A stretch of DNA of 64,000 nucleotides, taken from Campylobacter concisus (GTDB taxonomy: Bacteria; Campylobacterota; Campylobacteria; Campylobacterales; Campylobacteraceae). Shown piece after piece: positions 44,059-53,350 of the stretch. The translations under genes were made by a program, and so were the position numbers. The notes below the pieces were generated by a model, which made no database searches, was not told the DNA's origin, and saw only the letters and a program-made list of their open reading frames with translations. Location: contig NZ_PPAW01000013.1 of assembly GCF_002913225.1 (NCBI RefSeq), forward strand, positions 1 to 64,000, read 5' to 3'. Each line of letters opens with the position of its first letter. The first letter of the stretch is position 1.

Positions 44059-44912
44059 GCTTTTACCAAATTTACGCCAAAGGCTTTTGTGCTAACCACG
44101 ACCGTGTCGCCAGCTCTTAGTCCACTAGCTTCTGCGCTACTTAGCACGACCTCGCAAATTTGGCGATTTATCAGCACACTTGCCACAAAAATGGCGTCAC
44201 ACTTTTTGATCTCTAAAATTTTAGCGTTAAATGCAAATTTCTGTGATCCTGCACTTTTTAAAAATATCTCACTTGCACTGCCAGATCTTGAAATTTTGCC
44301 ATTTTCAAGGACAAAAACCTTGCTACAAAGCTTGTAAATTTCAGCTATGTCGTGACTTACTAAAATAACACTCATCTTAAACTCATCGTGAAGCGCTAGT
44401 AAATAATCCTGCAACTTCTCGCGCATGGCGTTATCTAGGGCACTTAGTGGCTCATCTAGCAGTAAAATTTCTGGCTTTCTCATCACCGCACGAGCGAGTG
44501 CCACGCGCTGCTTTTGACCGCCTGAGAGCTCGCCTATCTTGGCGTTTTTTAGGCTCTTTAGCTCGCAAATTTCAAGTAGTTTGTTCGCTAAATTTTCATC
44601 ATTATTTGCAAAGAGTAAATTTTTAAAGACGTTCATATTTTCAAAAAGGGCGTAGTCTTGAAACAAAAAGCCGATGTTTCGCTTTTGCGGGGCTAAATTT
44701 GTATTTTCATCAAAAAAGATCTTATCTCCAACCTTTATCACGCCACTTTGTGGGGCTTCAAAACCAGCGATAAGCCGTAGTATCGTCGTTTTGCCTCCGC
44801 CACTTGCTCCATAAAGTGCGACAAACTCGCCACCTTCAAAGGCAAGCTCAGCCTCAAGCATAAATTTACCGCTACCGCCATTTAGCTCTTTTTTGCAAGA
44901 AATTTCTATCAT
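44055..44912 (-). CDS. modC: Molybdate ABC transporter ATPase ModC
   Basis: A 285-residue ATPase: Walker A YGASGGGKTTI, Q-loop GFLFQDYALF, signature LSGGQKQRVALARAV, Walker B ILLLDEPLSALD and switch His in ILVSHDIAE. The C-terminal about 65 residues are a single TOBE/Mop-type domain (RQICEVVLSSAEASGLRAGDTV), which is shorter than the E. coli version. Confidence 0.94.
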   Translation of the reverse strand: MIEISCKKELNGGSGKFMLEAELAFEGGEFVALYGASGGGKTTILRLIAGFEAPQSGVIKVGDKIFFDENTNLAPQKRNIGFLFQDYALFENMNVFKNLLFANNDENLANKLLEICELKSLKNAKIGELSGGQKQRVALARAVMRKPEILLLDEPLSALDNAMREKLQDYLLALHDEFKMSVILVSHDIAEIYKLCSKVFVLENGKISRSGSASEIFLKSAGSQKFAFNAKILEIKKCDAIFVASVLINRQICEVVLSSAEASGLRAGDTVVVSTKAFGVNLVKA

Positions 44913-44914
44913 TT

Positions 44915-45304
44915 TTAAGCGCTTACGTGGATACTTGTTGATTTAACGTAGGCAAATACCTGCTCGCCTATCACTAAATTTAGCCCTTTTAAGGCGTGAT
45001 CTGAGATGATCGCTTCAAAGCAAAGCTGCTCACACTTTAGGCTAACTATGCTTAAAATTTCGCCGCGAGTTATGCCAGCAACCTCGCATTTTAGCTCATT
45101 TTCAAGAGAGCTAGCTTGAAGCTTGACCTTTGATAAAACGACGTCTGAGCTTTTGAAATTTAAGCTCACCTCATCATTTAGAGCAAATTTGCTAGCCTCA
45201 TTTAAAGCTAGCATATATAAATTTGTCCCTAAATTTAGGCACTCAAGCTCAAAAAAGCTGACGCCATCTTTAGAAGAAATTTGAGCGATCTTTGCTTTTA
45301 TCAT
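44915..45304 (-). CDS. Free-standing TOBE/Mop-domain protein of the molybdate operon
   Basis: A 129-residue protein built of two TOBE-like halves (LECLNLGTNLYMLALNEAS; VAGITRGEILSIVSLK and GEQVFAYVKSTSIHVS). Such molbindin-like proteins bind molybdate or tungstate oxyanions in the cytosol and may store or buffer them. It sits between modA (4-base overlap) and modC (2-base gap). As I recall, C. jejuni has a similar extra gene (Cj0302c) in its mod operon. Confidence 0.75.
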   Translation of the reverse strand: MIKAKIAQISSKDGVSFFELECLNLGTNLYMLALNEASKFALNDEVSLNFKSSDVVLSKVKLQASSLENELKCEVAGITRGEILSIVSLKCEQLCFEAIISDHALKGLNLVIGEQVFAYVKSTSIHVSA

Positions 45305-46056
45305 TTAGCTGGGACGTTGTAGCCAAATTTCTTGAAAATTTCTCTTGCTTTATCACCCAAGATAAACTCATAAAATGCCTTCGCATCAGCGTTATTTTCA
45401 GCACGTTTTAAGAGCACGATGCCTTGATCGATCGGAGTGTAGAGCTTTTGAGGCACGAAGATGTAGTTAGTGCCCTCTTTGTATTTTGCCATTTTCTCGC
45501 TAAAAAGCGCACTAGCAGCGATAAATCCAACGTCTGAAGCGCTTAATGCTTGAGATAGCGTCTCAGAAATTTTTTGAGCATAGACGATGTTTTTCTCTAC
45601 TTCATCATAAATTTTTGCATTTTTAAGAGCTTCGATGCTAGCCTTGCCGTAAGGTGCGGTCTCTGGGTTTGCTATTGAGATAGCTTTTAGGCCGCGAACC
45701 ACTTCTATGCCTTTTTTAAAATCCACGCCTCTTATAGAAAAGATCGCCAAAGCGCCTTGTGCATAAACTTTTGGAGCAGCTACTGCAAAGCCTGTGTCGT
45801 AGGCCTTTTGCGCAAAGCCCATATCAGCAGCCATGAAGATATCAGCTGGGGCCTGGTTTTGTATCTGCGTGACAAGGCCGCCGCTTGCGCCAAGAGTTAG
45901 GTTGATCTTAGCGTCTGGATGAAGCTTGTTAAACTCTTTTATAAGCTCGGGAAACGCATAGGTCGTGTTTGCTGCGGCATAGACATTTACGTCAGCGCCA
46001 AAGGCGTTTATAGCTAGCAACGCCGCTGCACATAAAAATTTAAAAACCCTTTTCAT
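45301..46056 (-). CDS. modA: Molybdate-binding periplasmic protein ModA
   Basis: A 251-residue binding protein with signal peptide MKRVFKFLCAAALLAINAFGA. Mature motifs: NVYAAANTTYAFPELIKEF, TLGASGGLVTQIQNQAPADIF and ANPETAPYGKASIEAL contribute the oxyanion site. The form (Asn-Thr after Ala-Ala) is a ModA/WtpA-like variant; molybdate versus tungstate preference cannot be decided from sequence. Directly after modE (1-base gap). Confidence 0.93.
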   Translation of the reverse strand: MKRVFKFLCAAALLAINAFGADVNVYAAANTTYAFPELIKEFNKLHPDAKINLTLGASGGLVTQIQNQAPADIFMAADMGFAQKAYDTGFAVAAPKVYAQGALAIFSIRGVDFKKGIEVVRGLKAISIANPETAPYGKASIEALKNAKIYDEVEKNIVYAQKISETLSQALSASDVGFIAASALFSEKMAKYKEGTNYIFVPQKLYTPIDQGIVLLKRAENNADAKAFYEFILGDKAREIFKKFGYNVPAK

Positions 46057-46057
46057 T

Positions 46058-46840
46058 TTATACTCCTATTATGATTTGAGATGATTTTACTATGGCTAAA
46101 AGTGTGTCGCCAACGCCTATTTGCATATCCATCGCGCTATCTTTTGTGATGATGGCAGTGAGCGTCTGCTCGTCGCTTAGCTTTAGCGTGATCTCAGCAT
46201 TTACAGCGCCTATTTTTGCCTCGATGACCTCGCCTTTTAGCTGATTTTTAGTGCTTATTTTTAGATCAAGATCTTTTGCGAGAATGACTGCTGGGGCTTT
46301 AAAGATGAAAACTACCTTTTGACCCACTTTTAGGCCTAAATTTTTCTCGCTCTCAACTGTTATGGTGGCTTCAAGCGTGTTACCGTTACTTAGTTTTGCA
46401 ACGATCTCAGAATTTACAGCGCCTCTATTTATACTAATGATCTCGCATGAGAGCTGGTTTCTGGCGCTTAAATTCATACTCATCCTTTGAAGGTTTATGA
46501 TATCAACATCTTCAAAATCAACCTTTTGGCAAATTTTTTGCAAAAAATCCTTTTGCGTCTCAAGGATGGCGTCATAAATTTTTATCAGTTTTTTGGCGTA
46601 TGGGCTAAGCTCTGAGCCGCTATTTTTCTTGTTGCCATCGGCTCTTACGATTAGCGGTTTGCTACTTTTGTTATTTATGGTATCCAGGCAGTCCCAAGCG
46701 TTTTTGTATGATATGCCGACAACCTCAGCTGCTTTTGTGATACTTTTTGTCTCTTTTATCGCCTTAAGTAACGCTATATGCTTTGCTAAAACCTGCGTAT
46801 CTTCGCCTAGAAATAGCTCTAAATTTATATCTGCTTTCAA
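46058..46840 (-). CDS. modE: Molybdate-responsive regulator ModE
   Basis: A 260-residue regulator. The N-terminal about 115 residues are a LysR-like winged helix (LLKAIKETKSITKAAEVVGISYKNAWDCLDTIN, then LIVRADGNKKNSGSELSPYA), and the C-terminal part carries two TOBE domains (ISINRGAVNSEIVAKL; IGAVNAEITLKL) that sense molybdate. I place the start at the TTG at 46840 (MKADINLEL), with a TAGAGG site 8 bases before it, not at a more upstream TTG that would swallow this site. It leads the operon it should regulate. Confidence 0.9.
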   Translation of the reverse strand: MKADINLELFLGEDTQVLAKHIALLKAIKETKSITKAAEVVGISYKNAWDCLDTINNKSSKPLIVRADGNKKNSGSELSPYAKKLIKIYDAILETQKDFLQKICQKVDFEDVDIINLQRMSMNLSARNQLSCEIISINRGAVNSEIVAKLSNGNTLEATITVESEKNLGLKVGQKVVFIFKAPAVILAKDLDLKISTKNQLKGEVIEAKIGAVNAEITLKLSDEQTLTAIITKDSAMDMQIGVGDTLLAIVKSSQIIIGV

Positions 46841-46994
46841 AATTTTAACCTCTAAATATATAATAATAATTTGCAAAGTATATCTAATTATATTAATACA
46901 AAAACTTAAAATTACAAATTTTCTTTAACTTTTTGTAAAGTTTCAAGAAGATAAAATCAAGCTGTATTTTATAAATAAATTTTAAGGTTTTAAG

Positions 46995-47711
46995 ATGAAA
47001 TTTTTGCTAGCTATCTTTTGTAGCCTGCTTTTAGCCTGTGCCAGCGCCGACATAAACACGACTAACGGCAATGAAAATGATGACTTTGATGTTGAATTTG
47101 AAGCAAAAAAAGATGTATTTGACCCGCTTAGTGGCTACAACCGAGTGATGACAAATGTAAATGACTTTATCTACATAAACATGCTAACTCCAGTAGCAAA
47201 AGGCTACGCTTATGTCGTGCCAGCCACAGCTAGAACGATGGTTGCAAATTTCTTTGACAACCTACTTTTTCCAGTGCGCTTTGTAAATAACCTGCTTCAG
47301 TTTAAATTTCAAAACGCAGGTGAAGAGACTTTGCGTTTTTTAGCAAACACGATAATTGGCTTTGGAGGGCTAACAGACGGGGCAAAATACTATGATCTAA
47401 AGGCTCACAACGAGGACTTTGGACAGACCCTTGGATACTGGGGGCTTGGAAGCGGCTTTCACATCGTTTGGCCACTTATCGGACCATCAAATTTAAGAGA
47501 TACGGGAGGCCTAGTTGGCGACTATTTTGCTGATCCTATCAGTTACGTTGATCCTAGGCTTTTATCGCTTGGTATCAAATCTTATAGAGCATTTAACAGC
47601 TTTTCACAAGATCCAACTGCTTATGAAAAACTAAGAAAAGACGCGATCGATCTATATCCATTTTTACGCGATGCTTACGAGCAAAGACGCGATAAACTTA
47701 TCAAGGAGTAA
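46995..47711 (+). CDS. mlaA: MlaA/VacJ outer-membrane lipoprotein
   Basis: A 238-residue lipoprotein (lipobox LLAC, Cys about 15) that extracts phospholipids from the outer leaflet of the outer membrane. Family motifs: DPLSGYNRVMTNVNDFIY, FFDNLLFPVRFVNNLLQ, DFGQTLGYWGLGSGFHIVWPLIGPSN. It is divergent from modE and begins a tightly packed operon with mlaC and an RND protein. Confidence 0.93.
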   Translation: MKFLLAIFCSLLLACASADINTTNGNENDDFDVEFEAKKDVFDPLSGYNRVMTNVNDFIYINMLTPVAKGYAYVVPATARTMVANFFDNLLFPVRFVNNLLQFKFQNAGEETLRFLANTIIGFGGLTDGAKYYDLKAHNEDFGQTLGYWGLGSGFHIVWPLIGPSNLRDTGGLVGDYFADPISYVDPRLLSLGIKSYRAFNSFSQDPTAYEKLRKDAIDLYPFLRDAYEQRRDKLIKE

Positions 47712-47713
47712 GT

Positions 47714-48316
47714 ATGAAAATTTTAAAAGCTCTTGCAGCGATTTTACTTTTAGCAACTAGCCTTTTTGCTATGTCAAAAGAGCAGATAAAGCCTGAGATA
47801 GAGGCAAAAACTGCTAAAGTGATTGAAGTTTTAAAAAATACAAATTTAGATGACAAGGCAAAGACAAAAGAGATATTTGCTCTGCTTGATCCATTTTTTG
47901 ACTACAAACAAATGGCAAAGATCAGCCTTGGCAAGCGCTACAACAGCCTAAGTGCCAACGAGCAAGCTAAATTTGACGCTGCTTTTGAGCAAAAGCTAAA
48001 AAGCTCATACATCGACAAGCTTTTAGGCTACAAAGACCAACAGATCCACATCACTGGAGAGAGTGAGCCACAAAAAAATAGATACTGGGTCACATCTGAG
48101 CTAGTAAATGACGGCAAAAGCTATGAATTTGTCTATAAATTTTACGACGCAAAGGAGCGCGGCTGGCTCATTTACGACCTTGATATCGTTGGCGTGAGCA
48201 TCATCCAAACTTATAGAAGCCAGTTTGGCGACGTGCTAAACAATGGCGATTTTAATACGCTTTTACAAAAACTAAACGAAGCTGTTTTGCCTGATCAAAA
48301 TAAAACTAATCCTTAA
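47714..48316 (+). CDS. mlaC: MlaC-type phospholipid-binding protein
   Basis: A 200-residue periplasmic protein with signal peptide MKILKALAAILLLATSLFA. The Ttg2D/MlaC fold is seen in FDYKQMAKISLGKRYNSLSANEQAKFDAAFEQ and the later WLIYDLDIVGVSIIQTYRSQF. It shuttles lipids between MlaA and the inner membrane. Two bases from mlaA; its stop overlaps the next ATG. Confidence 0.93.
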   Translation: MKILKALAAILLLATSLFAMSKEQIKPEIEAKTAKVIEVLKNTNLDDKAKTKEIFALLDPFFDYKQMAKISLGKRYNSLSANEQAKFDAAFEQKLKSSYIDKLLGYKDQQIHITGESEPQKNRYWVTSELVNDGKSYEFVYKFYDAKERGWLIYDLDIVGVSIIQTYRSQFGDVLNNGDFNTLLQKLNEAVLPDQNKTNP

Positions 48317-50766
48317 TGCGACAAATTTTTAAATTTATCATTGCCAAAAACAAGCTTGTTATCTCGCTTGTCCTGCTTTTAAGTGTTGTTTTTGGCTGCC
48401 TTAGCACAAGACTAAGCATCGACGCTTCAGCTGAGACCTTGCTACTTGAACACGACCCTGATCTAAAAGCCTATAGACAGATAGCAAAACGTTACGACTC
48501 GCCAGGGCTTTTGGTGGTCGCTTTTACCCCAAAAGATGATCTTTTTTCACCTAAAAATTTAGAGCTTATTAAAAATTTAAGCGACGAGCTAGCCAAAAAC
48601 GATATGGTCAGCAGCGTCATTTCTATCTTAAATGTACCGCTTCTAAATAGCGTAAAAGGCGGCGTGACTGGCATCTTAGAGCATACGCCAACGCTAAGCG
48701 ATAAAGATATAAATATCTCAAAAGCAAAGCTTGAGTTTGCAAAAAGTCCCATTTATAGTGGAAATTTGATAAGCAAAGATCTAAAAACCATAGCGATCGC
48801 GCTAAATTTAAAGCAAGATGAGAAATTTAACGAGCTTTTAAATGAGCGAAATTTGCTTAGCAAAAAAGAGTCAAACGGCACTATCACGCAGGCGGAGAAG
48901 CTTAAATTTAAAGCGCTTGTGGCTGAGTTTAAAGCTTACCGAGATGAGCTTAGAAAGAGCGATCACAAAAACCTTGAAGCCATAAAGGCAGCTATCGCTA
49001 AATTTAACGCAAATGATGAGCTATTTTTGGGCGGCGCAAATATGATCGCTGATGATATGATAGGCTTTATAAAGAGCGATCTTTTGGTTTACGGCCTAAG
49101 CGTTCTAGCGCTTCTTAGCTTTAGTTTGTGGCTATTTTTTAGGCAGCCAAGATGGATCGTCTTACCGATGTTTATCTGCGCGGTAAGTGCCATTTTTACA
49201 ACTGGAATTTTTGGTATGTTTGGCTGGGAAGTGACGGTCATTAGTTCAAACTACATCGCACTTCAGCTAATTATCACCATCTCAACAGTCATCCACCTAG
49301 TCGTAAGCTACCGAGAATTTTATGTAAAACACCCGAAATACAGCCAAAATCAGCTCATCTATATGACACTACGTGATAAATTTTCTCCATCTTTTTGGGC
49401 GATATTTACGACAGTCATTGGCTTTAGCTCACTAATGAGTGCCGATATAAAGCCAGTTATCATGCTTGGCATTATGATGAGTGCTGGCATTAGCGTTTCA
49501 CTCGTGCTTGCATTTTTGCTATTTGGCTCGGTAAATGCAAATTTAAAGAAGCTTGCCCCTGTTAGGACATTTGAAAACAGCTTTAAATTTACAAAATACT
49601 GCGCAAATTTAGCCCTAAACTCAAGAAAGATCATCTACGCAGTTTGCGTGCTTGTTGTCTGCTTTGGCGTTTATGGCATCAGTAAGATAAAGGTCGAAAA
49701 CAGCTTCATTGGCTACTTTAAAGAGAGCACGCAGATCCGCCAAGGCATGCAGGTCATCGACACAAAGCTTGGTGGCACGATCCCAGTTGATGTAATAGTT
49801 AAATTTAAAGAGAGCGAGCCAAAACAAGAAAAAAGTGATGAGAAAGATGACTTTGAAAGTGAGTTTGAGAACGACGCAAAGAGCGCAAAATACTGGTTTA
49901 ACAGCTACCACACAAGGATCGCAGAGAAGATCCACGACCATTTGACGCAGCAGAAATTTGTAGGCAACGTAAGCTCGCTTGCAACGCTCATAAAGGCGAT
50001 AAAAGAGCTAAATAACGGCGTTAGTGATGATTTTTTGCTTGCTGCTATGTATGAAAAGCTACCACTTGAGTATAAAAACATCTTGCTAAGCCCTTATGTG
50101 AGCGTCGAAAATGACGAGCTTAGATTTAGTTTAAGGATCATCGATAGCGACTCTGAGCTTAGACGAAATGAGTTTTTAAAAGAGCTTAGAGCTGGGCTTG
50201 CCAAGCTTACCAAAAATGACAACGTGAGCATAGAAGTGGCCGGTATGATGGTGCTTTACAACAACATGCTTCAAAATTTACTTAGCTCGCAGGTTGATAC
50301 ATTTGGACTAACGGTTGCGATACTTTTTGTCATATTTTGTTTTGTTTTTAGAAGCATTAAACTTGCAACCATCGCAATAGTTTCAAATTTGATCCCACTT
50401 TGCACGCTCTTTGGCGTGATGGGATTTTTTGGCATACCGCTTGATGTGATGAGCATTACGATAGCGGCCATTAGTATAGGTATCGGCGTTGATGATATCA
50501 TCCACTACATCCACCGCTTCAAAGAGGAGCTGCTTACAAAGGACGTTTTTGAGAGCATCAAGGCTGCGCACGCGAGCATAGGATACGCGATGTATTACAC
50601 TTCATTTACCATTTTTCTTGGATTTAGCGTGATGATAACGAGCAACTTTATACCGACTATTTATTTTGGCTTGCTAACCGATCTTGTTATGGTCTTTATG
50701 CTGCTTGGAGCGCTCATCATCTTGCCAAGTCTGATAGCTAGTTTTGTGAAAAAGCGCGAGGTATAA
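48316..50766 (+). CDS. RND/MMPL-type transporter associated with MlaA-MlaC
   Basis: An 816-residue membrane protein with about 12 segments in two halves and two large periplasmic loops (about 40-255 and 460-660), the MMPL/HpnN-like RND layout. It starts within the mlaC stop codon, so it is translationally coupled. In place of the MlaFEDB ABC complex, this RND protein probably drives lipid movement across the periplasm with MlaC; that role is inferred from gene order, which to my recollection is kept in Campylobacter (Cj1371-Cj1373). The GVDDIIHYIHRFKEEL segment carries conserved charged residues. Confidence 0.85.
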   Translation: MRQIFKFIIAKNKLVISLVLLLSVVFGCLSTRLSIDASAETLLLEHDPDLKAYRQIAKRYDSPGLLVVAFTPKDDLFSPKNLELIKNLSDELAKNDMVSSVISILNVPLLNSVKGGVTGILEHTPTLSDKDINISKAKLEFAKSPIYSGNLISKDLKTIAIALNLKQDEKFNELLNERNLLSKKESNGTITQAEKLKFKALVAEFKAYRDELRKSDHKNLEAIKAAIAKFNANDELFLGGANMIADDMIGFIKSDLLVYGLSVLALLSFSLWLFFRQPRWIVLPMFICAVSAIFTTGIFGMFGWEVTVISSNYIALQLIITISTVIHLVVSYREFYVKHPKYSQNQLIYMTLRDKFSPSFWAIFTTVIGFSSLMSADIKPVIMLGIMMSAGISVSLVLAFLLFGSVNANLKKLAPVRTFENSFKFTKYCANLALNSRKIIYAVCVLVVCFGVYGISKIKVENSFIGYFKESTQIRQGMQVIDTKLGGTIPVDVIVKFKESEPKQEKSDEKDDFESEFENDAKSAKYWFNSYHTRIAEKIHDHLTQQKFVGNVSSLATLIKAIKELNNGVSDDFLLAAMYEKLPLEYKNILLSPYVSVENDELRFSLRIIDSDSELRRNEFLKELRAGLAKLTKNDNVSIEVAGMMVLYNNMLQNLLSSQVDTFGLTVAILFVIFCFVFRSIKLATIAIVSNLIPLCTLFGVMGFFGIPLDVMSITIAAISIGIGVDDIIHYIHRFKEELLTKDVFESIKAAHASIGYAMYYTSFTIFLGFSVMITSNFIPTIYFGLLTDLVMVFMLLGALIILPSLIASFVKKREV

Positions 50767-50768
50767 AT

Positions 50769-51344
50769 TTATTTGATAACTTTGATAAACGAATAGACAT
50801 CAGCCACGCCATCAATGTGCTTAGCGTACCAAATGGCGTGCTTTTCTTGCTCGATGCTATCTACCACGCCACTAAAAACAACGTCACAGCCAACGATGCT
50901 AACACGCACATTTGTGCCCTCAACGACGCTATCTTTGAAGAGATTTTGTTTTAAATTTGCAAGAATGCTCAGGCTATCGCACGGATACTCGCTCTTTTTT
51001 ACCCTAAGATAGGTGTAAATTTTGCGCACTCCGTCCGTGCTTTTGGCAAGCTCAACTAGCTTACCTTCAAGCTCTTTGCTATCAACAAGCCCAATGAGAT
51101 AGGCATCGCCGTAAAAGACCTCTATCTCGATGTCGATGTTGCTAAGCCCTTTTGAAAACAAAATTTTGCTTTGTAGCTTGCTTTGGATAAATTTATCACG
51201 TGAGATCGAGTAGATACCGCGTTTATCGCGAGAAATAGAGTATGCGTCATATACGTTTAGTGGCGCTGTTGCTGGAGTGAGGACTGAGGAGCAAGAGCAA
51301 AAAAATAAGAGAAAAAATGCAAAAACGCTAAATTTAGAAATCAT
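50769..51344 (-). CDS. Lipoprotein with two BON domains
   Basis: A 191-residue protein with lipobox-like FFCSC near residue 17. Two BON domains follow (about 55-115: LQSKILFSKGLSNIDIEIEV, YLIGLVDSKELEGKLVELAK; about 125-190: VSIVGCDVVFSGVVDSIEQE). The layout is that of DolP/OsmY relatives that bind anionic lipids at the outer membrane. It ends 2 bases from the stop of the RND gene, convergent with it, which adds to the envelope-lipid theme. Confidence 0.85.
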   Translation of the reverse strand: MISKFSVFAFFLLFFCSCSSVLTPATAPLNVYDAYSISRDKRGIYSISRDKFIQSKLQSKILFSKGLSNIDIEIEVFYGDAYLIGLVDSKELEGKLVELAKSTDGVRKIYTYLRVKKSEYPCDSLSILANLKQNLFKDSVVEGTNVRVSIVGCDVVFSGVVDSIEQEKHAIWYAKHIDGVADVYSFIKVIK

Positions 51345-51419
51345 AAATCCTTTTGTAATTTCAAAAAGTTTATAGAAAATGGGCTAAAATTTATCTAAAT
51401 CTGCTAAAATAACGCGCAC

Positions 51420-51517
51420 GGAGGATAAAGTAATCTGGTGATGCTCACGGGCTTCAAACCCGATGACTGGGCGGTTGACCGTCTGGTGGGGAGTTCGATT
51501 CTCTCATCCTCTCGCCA
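51420..51517 (+). tRNA. selC: tRNA-Sec (anticodon UCA)
   Basis: A 98-base selenocysteine tRNA that reads UGA. The anticodon stem-loop GGGCTTCAAACCC carries anticodon TCA, a very long variable arm follows (GACTGGGCGGTTGACCGTCT), then the T-arm with TTCGATT and an encoded CCA (51515-51517). The acceptor starts GGAGGAT and pairs with ATCCTCT. The exact 5' base may be off by one because the outermost pair is a mismatch or G-U. No selenoprotein gene was recognised in the window. Confidence 0.93.
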
Positions 51518-51639
51518 CTTTTACTTCTTTTAAATTTCTACTTTTTAAATGATCTTTTTTTGATTTTAAGGCGCAGTTAGCTAGTAAAATTTCAAAAACA
51601 AAGGTTGCAAATTTAAACAATTATCTTTAAATTTAAAGT

Positions 51640-51981
51640 TTAAATTTTTATATCCAAAACGTGCGGTTCTTCGCTCTCTTCTTCGCTATCAAGCTCGTCT
51701 TCTAAGACCTCTTCATCTTTGGCTTTTGCGTTTTGCTCTTCGTTCTCAAACTCGCTCGCCTCTTCTTCGCTCTTTTGACGCTCGTGCTCTTTTTCAGGGT
51801 CTATTTTGTATGACTCCTCCATCGGACGCACCTCTTTGATCTCCTCATTTTGCTGGGTAGCTAGCTCAGATGCCATTAGCGCTTGCATGTCAAAGCGTGC
51901 CTGTTGGTTTGCATGCACCTGCGAGACGACTGGGGCGTTTTGGTTGATGAAGTTGCTGTTTCCTAAAGGTGTTACCGCCAT
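51640..51981 (-). CDS. Acidic, low-complexity hypothetical protein
   Basis: A 113-residue protein with an ordinary N-terminus (MAVTPLGNSNFINQNAPVV) and a strongly acidic, Glu/Lys-rich C-terminal half (residues about 55-108), probably disordered. It follows the NFACT gene by 2 bases and should be co-transcribed. Function unknown; no signal peptide. Confidence 0.65.
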   Translation of the reverse strand: MAVTPLGNSNFINQNAPVVSQVHANQQARFDMQALMASELATQQNEEIKEVRPMEESYKIDPEKEHERQKSEEEASEFENEEQNAKAKDEEVLEDELDSEEESEEPHVLDIKI

Positions 51982-51983
51982 TT

Positions 51984-53306
51984 TTAGCCTTTATTTATGA
52001 TGATCGTTTTGTAGTTTGTGTAAGTGACGTTCGCGCCATTTTCACGCCTTAAATTTTCGCGTTTGGTGTAATCCACCTCGTATCTGCCAGCCCCTTTTAC
52101 GCTAAATTCCACGCAAAATTTAGCAGCCATTTCTAGCACATCTTCTGGCACTTTGCTCTTGTTTGTTTTTATGATGACGTGAGCGCTTGGGGCGTCTTTT
52201 AGATGAAGCCAGATGTCGTCTTTTTTGGCGAGATCAAGTAAATTTATATTACCTTTTTCGTTTCTGCCAATTAGAATTTTAAACTCTCTAACGTAAAAAA
52301 TTTCAGCATTTTCACTCACATCTTTTATCTGGCGCTCTCTTTGTTTTGCCTTGTTTTTTGGACTTAAAATTTCAAGCTCGTAAGCGCTATTTGCCTCTTT
52401 TAAAAGTGACTTTAGCCCTTCTAAAAACTCGATCTTTTCGCTTAAATTTCTCTTTTCTATCTCCACACCAAGGGCTTTTGCGCGAAGTTTTTTTGATCTT
52501 GCATAAAATTCATTTGCGCTATTTTTTGGCGTATCACTAAGAGTTAGTTTTATCTCATTGCTGTCAAAATCATTAAGACAAATTTCTCTCTCATAGCCCT
52601 TAAAATTTGCCAAATTTGCAAGCAAAAGCGTGCCGTAGTTTGAAAACTCCTCGCTCTTTTTCATAAGCTCATCTTTATCTTCAAGCGAGTTTAAAATTTC
52701 CCTCATGCTATCTATCTTTTTTTGCACGCTAGCAAGCTTTGCCTCTTTTAGGCTAGCTATCCTTGCTTCATTTATCCTAGTGGCTTCACTTTTAAAAAAC
52801 TCATCAAATTCCGTTATAGGCTCGCACGGCTTTTCTTTTATGGCGATGGCTGGAAGTTCTTTTAAAACCTCGCCAGTTTCTATCTTGCGGTAGCTATTAT
52901 CGATATGTCTTAGCGCCTCGATGATGATGTTGTTTTCATCAGTTATCACAGCGTTTGTAAAGCGGCCAGTAAATTCAAGATAGAGGATGAAATTTTCGCT
53001 TTTATATGAGCCACTTTGCGTGCAAGTAAATTTTAAAATTCTATTGTCTTTTAGGCACTCGACGCTTTTTATATGCGAGGCATTAAAGCGCTTTTTTAGG
53101 ACGTTATCAAAGGGTGCTTGATAAATTTTCGCCTCTTTTAGCTCGTCATCTTTATAGATCGCTGAGTTTGACTTATTTAGATCAAAAATGATCTTTTCAC
53201 CGCTAAATTCGATAAGTATAGCCATGTCGCTTACGCGCTTTGCTTGGCTTATCTTTTTAAATTTTGATAGATAACTTGCTATTTGAACTAAATGTGCGTA
53301 CTTCAT
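51984..53306 (-). CDS. NFACT family protein (RqcH/Tae2/FbpA-like)
   Basis: A 440-residue protein with an NFACT-N-like start, a coiled-coil middle (about 175-225 and 275-305), and a C-terminal NFACT-R (DUF814) domain: DIWLHLKDAPSAHVIIKTNKSKVP, then AAKFCVEFSVKGAGRYEVDYT. Homologues include RqcH, which elongates stalled nascent chains with alanine, and proteins annotated as fibronectin-binding. It is shorter than RqcH (about 570) and lacks a clear HhH segment, so a full RqcH role is uncertain. Confidence 0.85.
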   Translation of the reverse strand: MKYAHLVQIASYLSKFKKISQAKRVSDMAILIEFSGEKIIFDLNKSNSAIYKDDELKEAKIYQAPFDNVLKKRFNASHIKSVECLKDNRILKFTCTQSGSYKSENFILYLEFTGRFTNAVITDENNIIIEALRHIDNSYRKIETGEVLKELPAIAIKEKPCEPITEFDEFFKSEATRINEARIASLKEAKLASVQKKIDSMREILNSLEDKDELMKKSEEFSNYGTLLLANLANFKGYEREICLNDFDSNEIKLTLSDTPKNSANEFYARSKKLRAKALGVEIEKRNLSEKIEFLEGLKSLLKEANSAYELEILSPKNKAKQRERQIKDVSENAEIFYVREFKILIGRNEKGNINLLDLAKKDDIWLHLKDAPSAHVIIKTNKSKVPEDVLEMAAKFCVEFSVKGAGRYEVDYTKRENLRRENGANVTYTNYKTIIINKG

Positions 53307-53350
53307 GCGGGGATTATATCAGAAATGTTGCAAAAATGTTTTAACAAAGA

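Noticed and set aside
46865-46905. ModE operator upstream of modE
   Set aside because: TATATCTAATTATATTA is AT-rich and partly symmetric but does not match the known CGNTATATA half-sites; in this genome such sequence is common.
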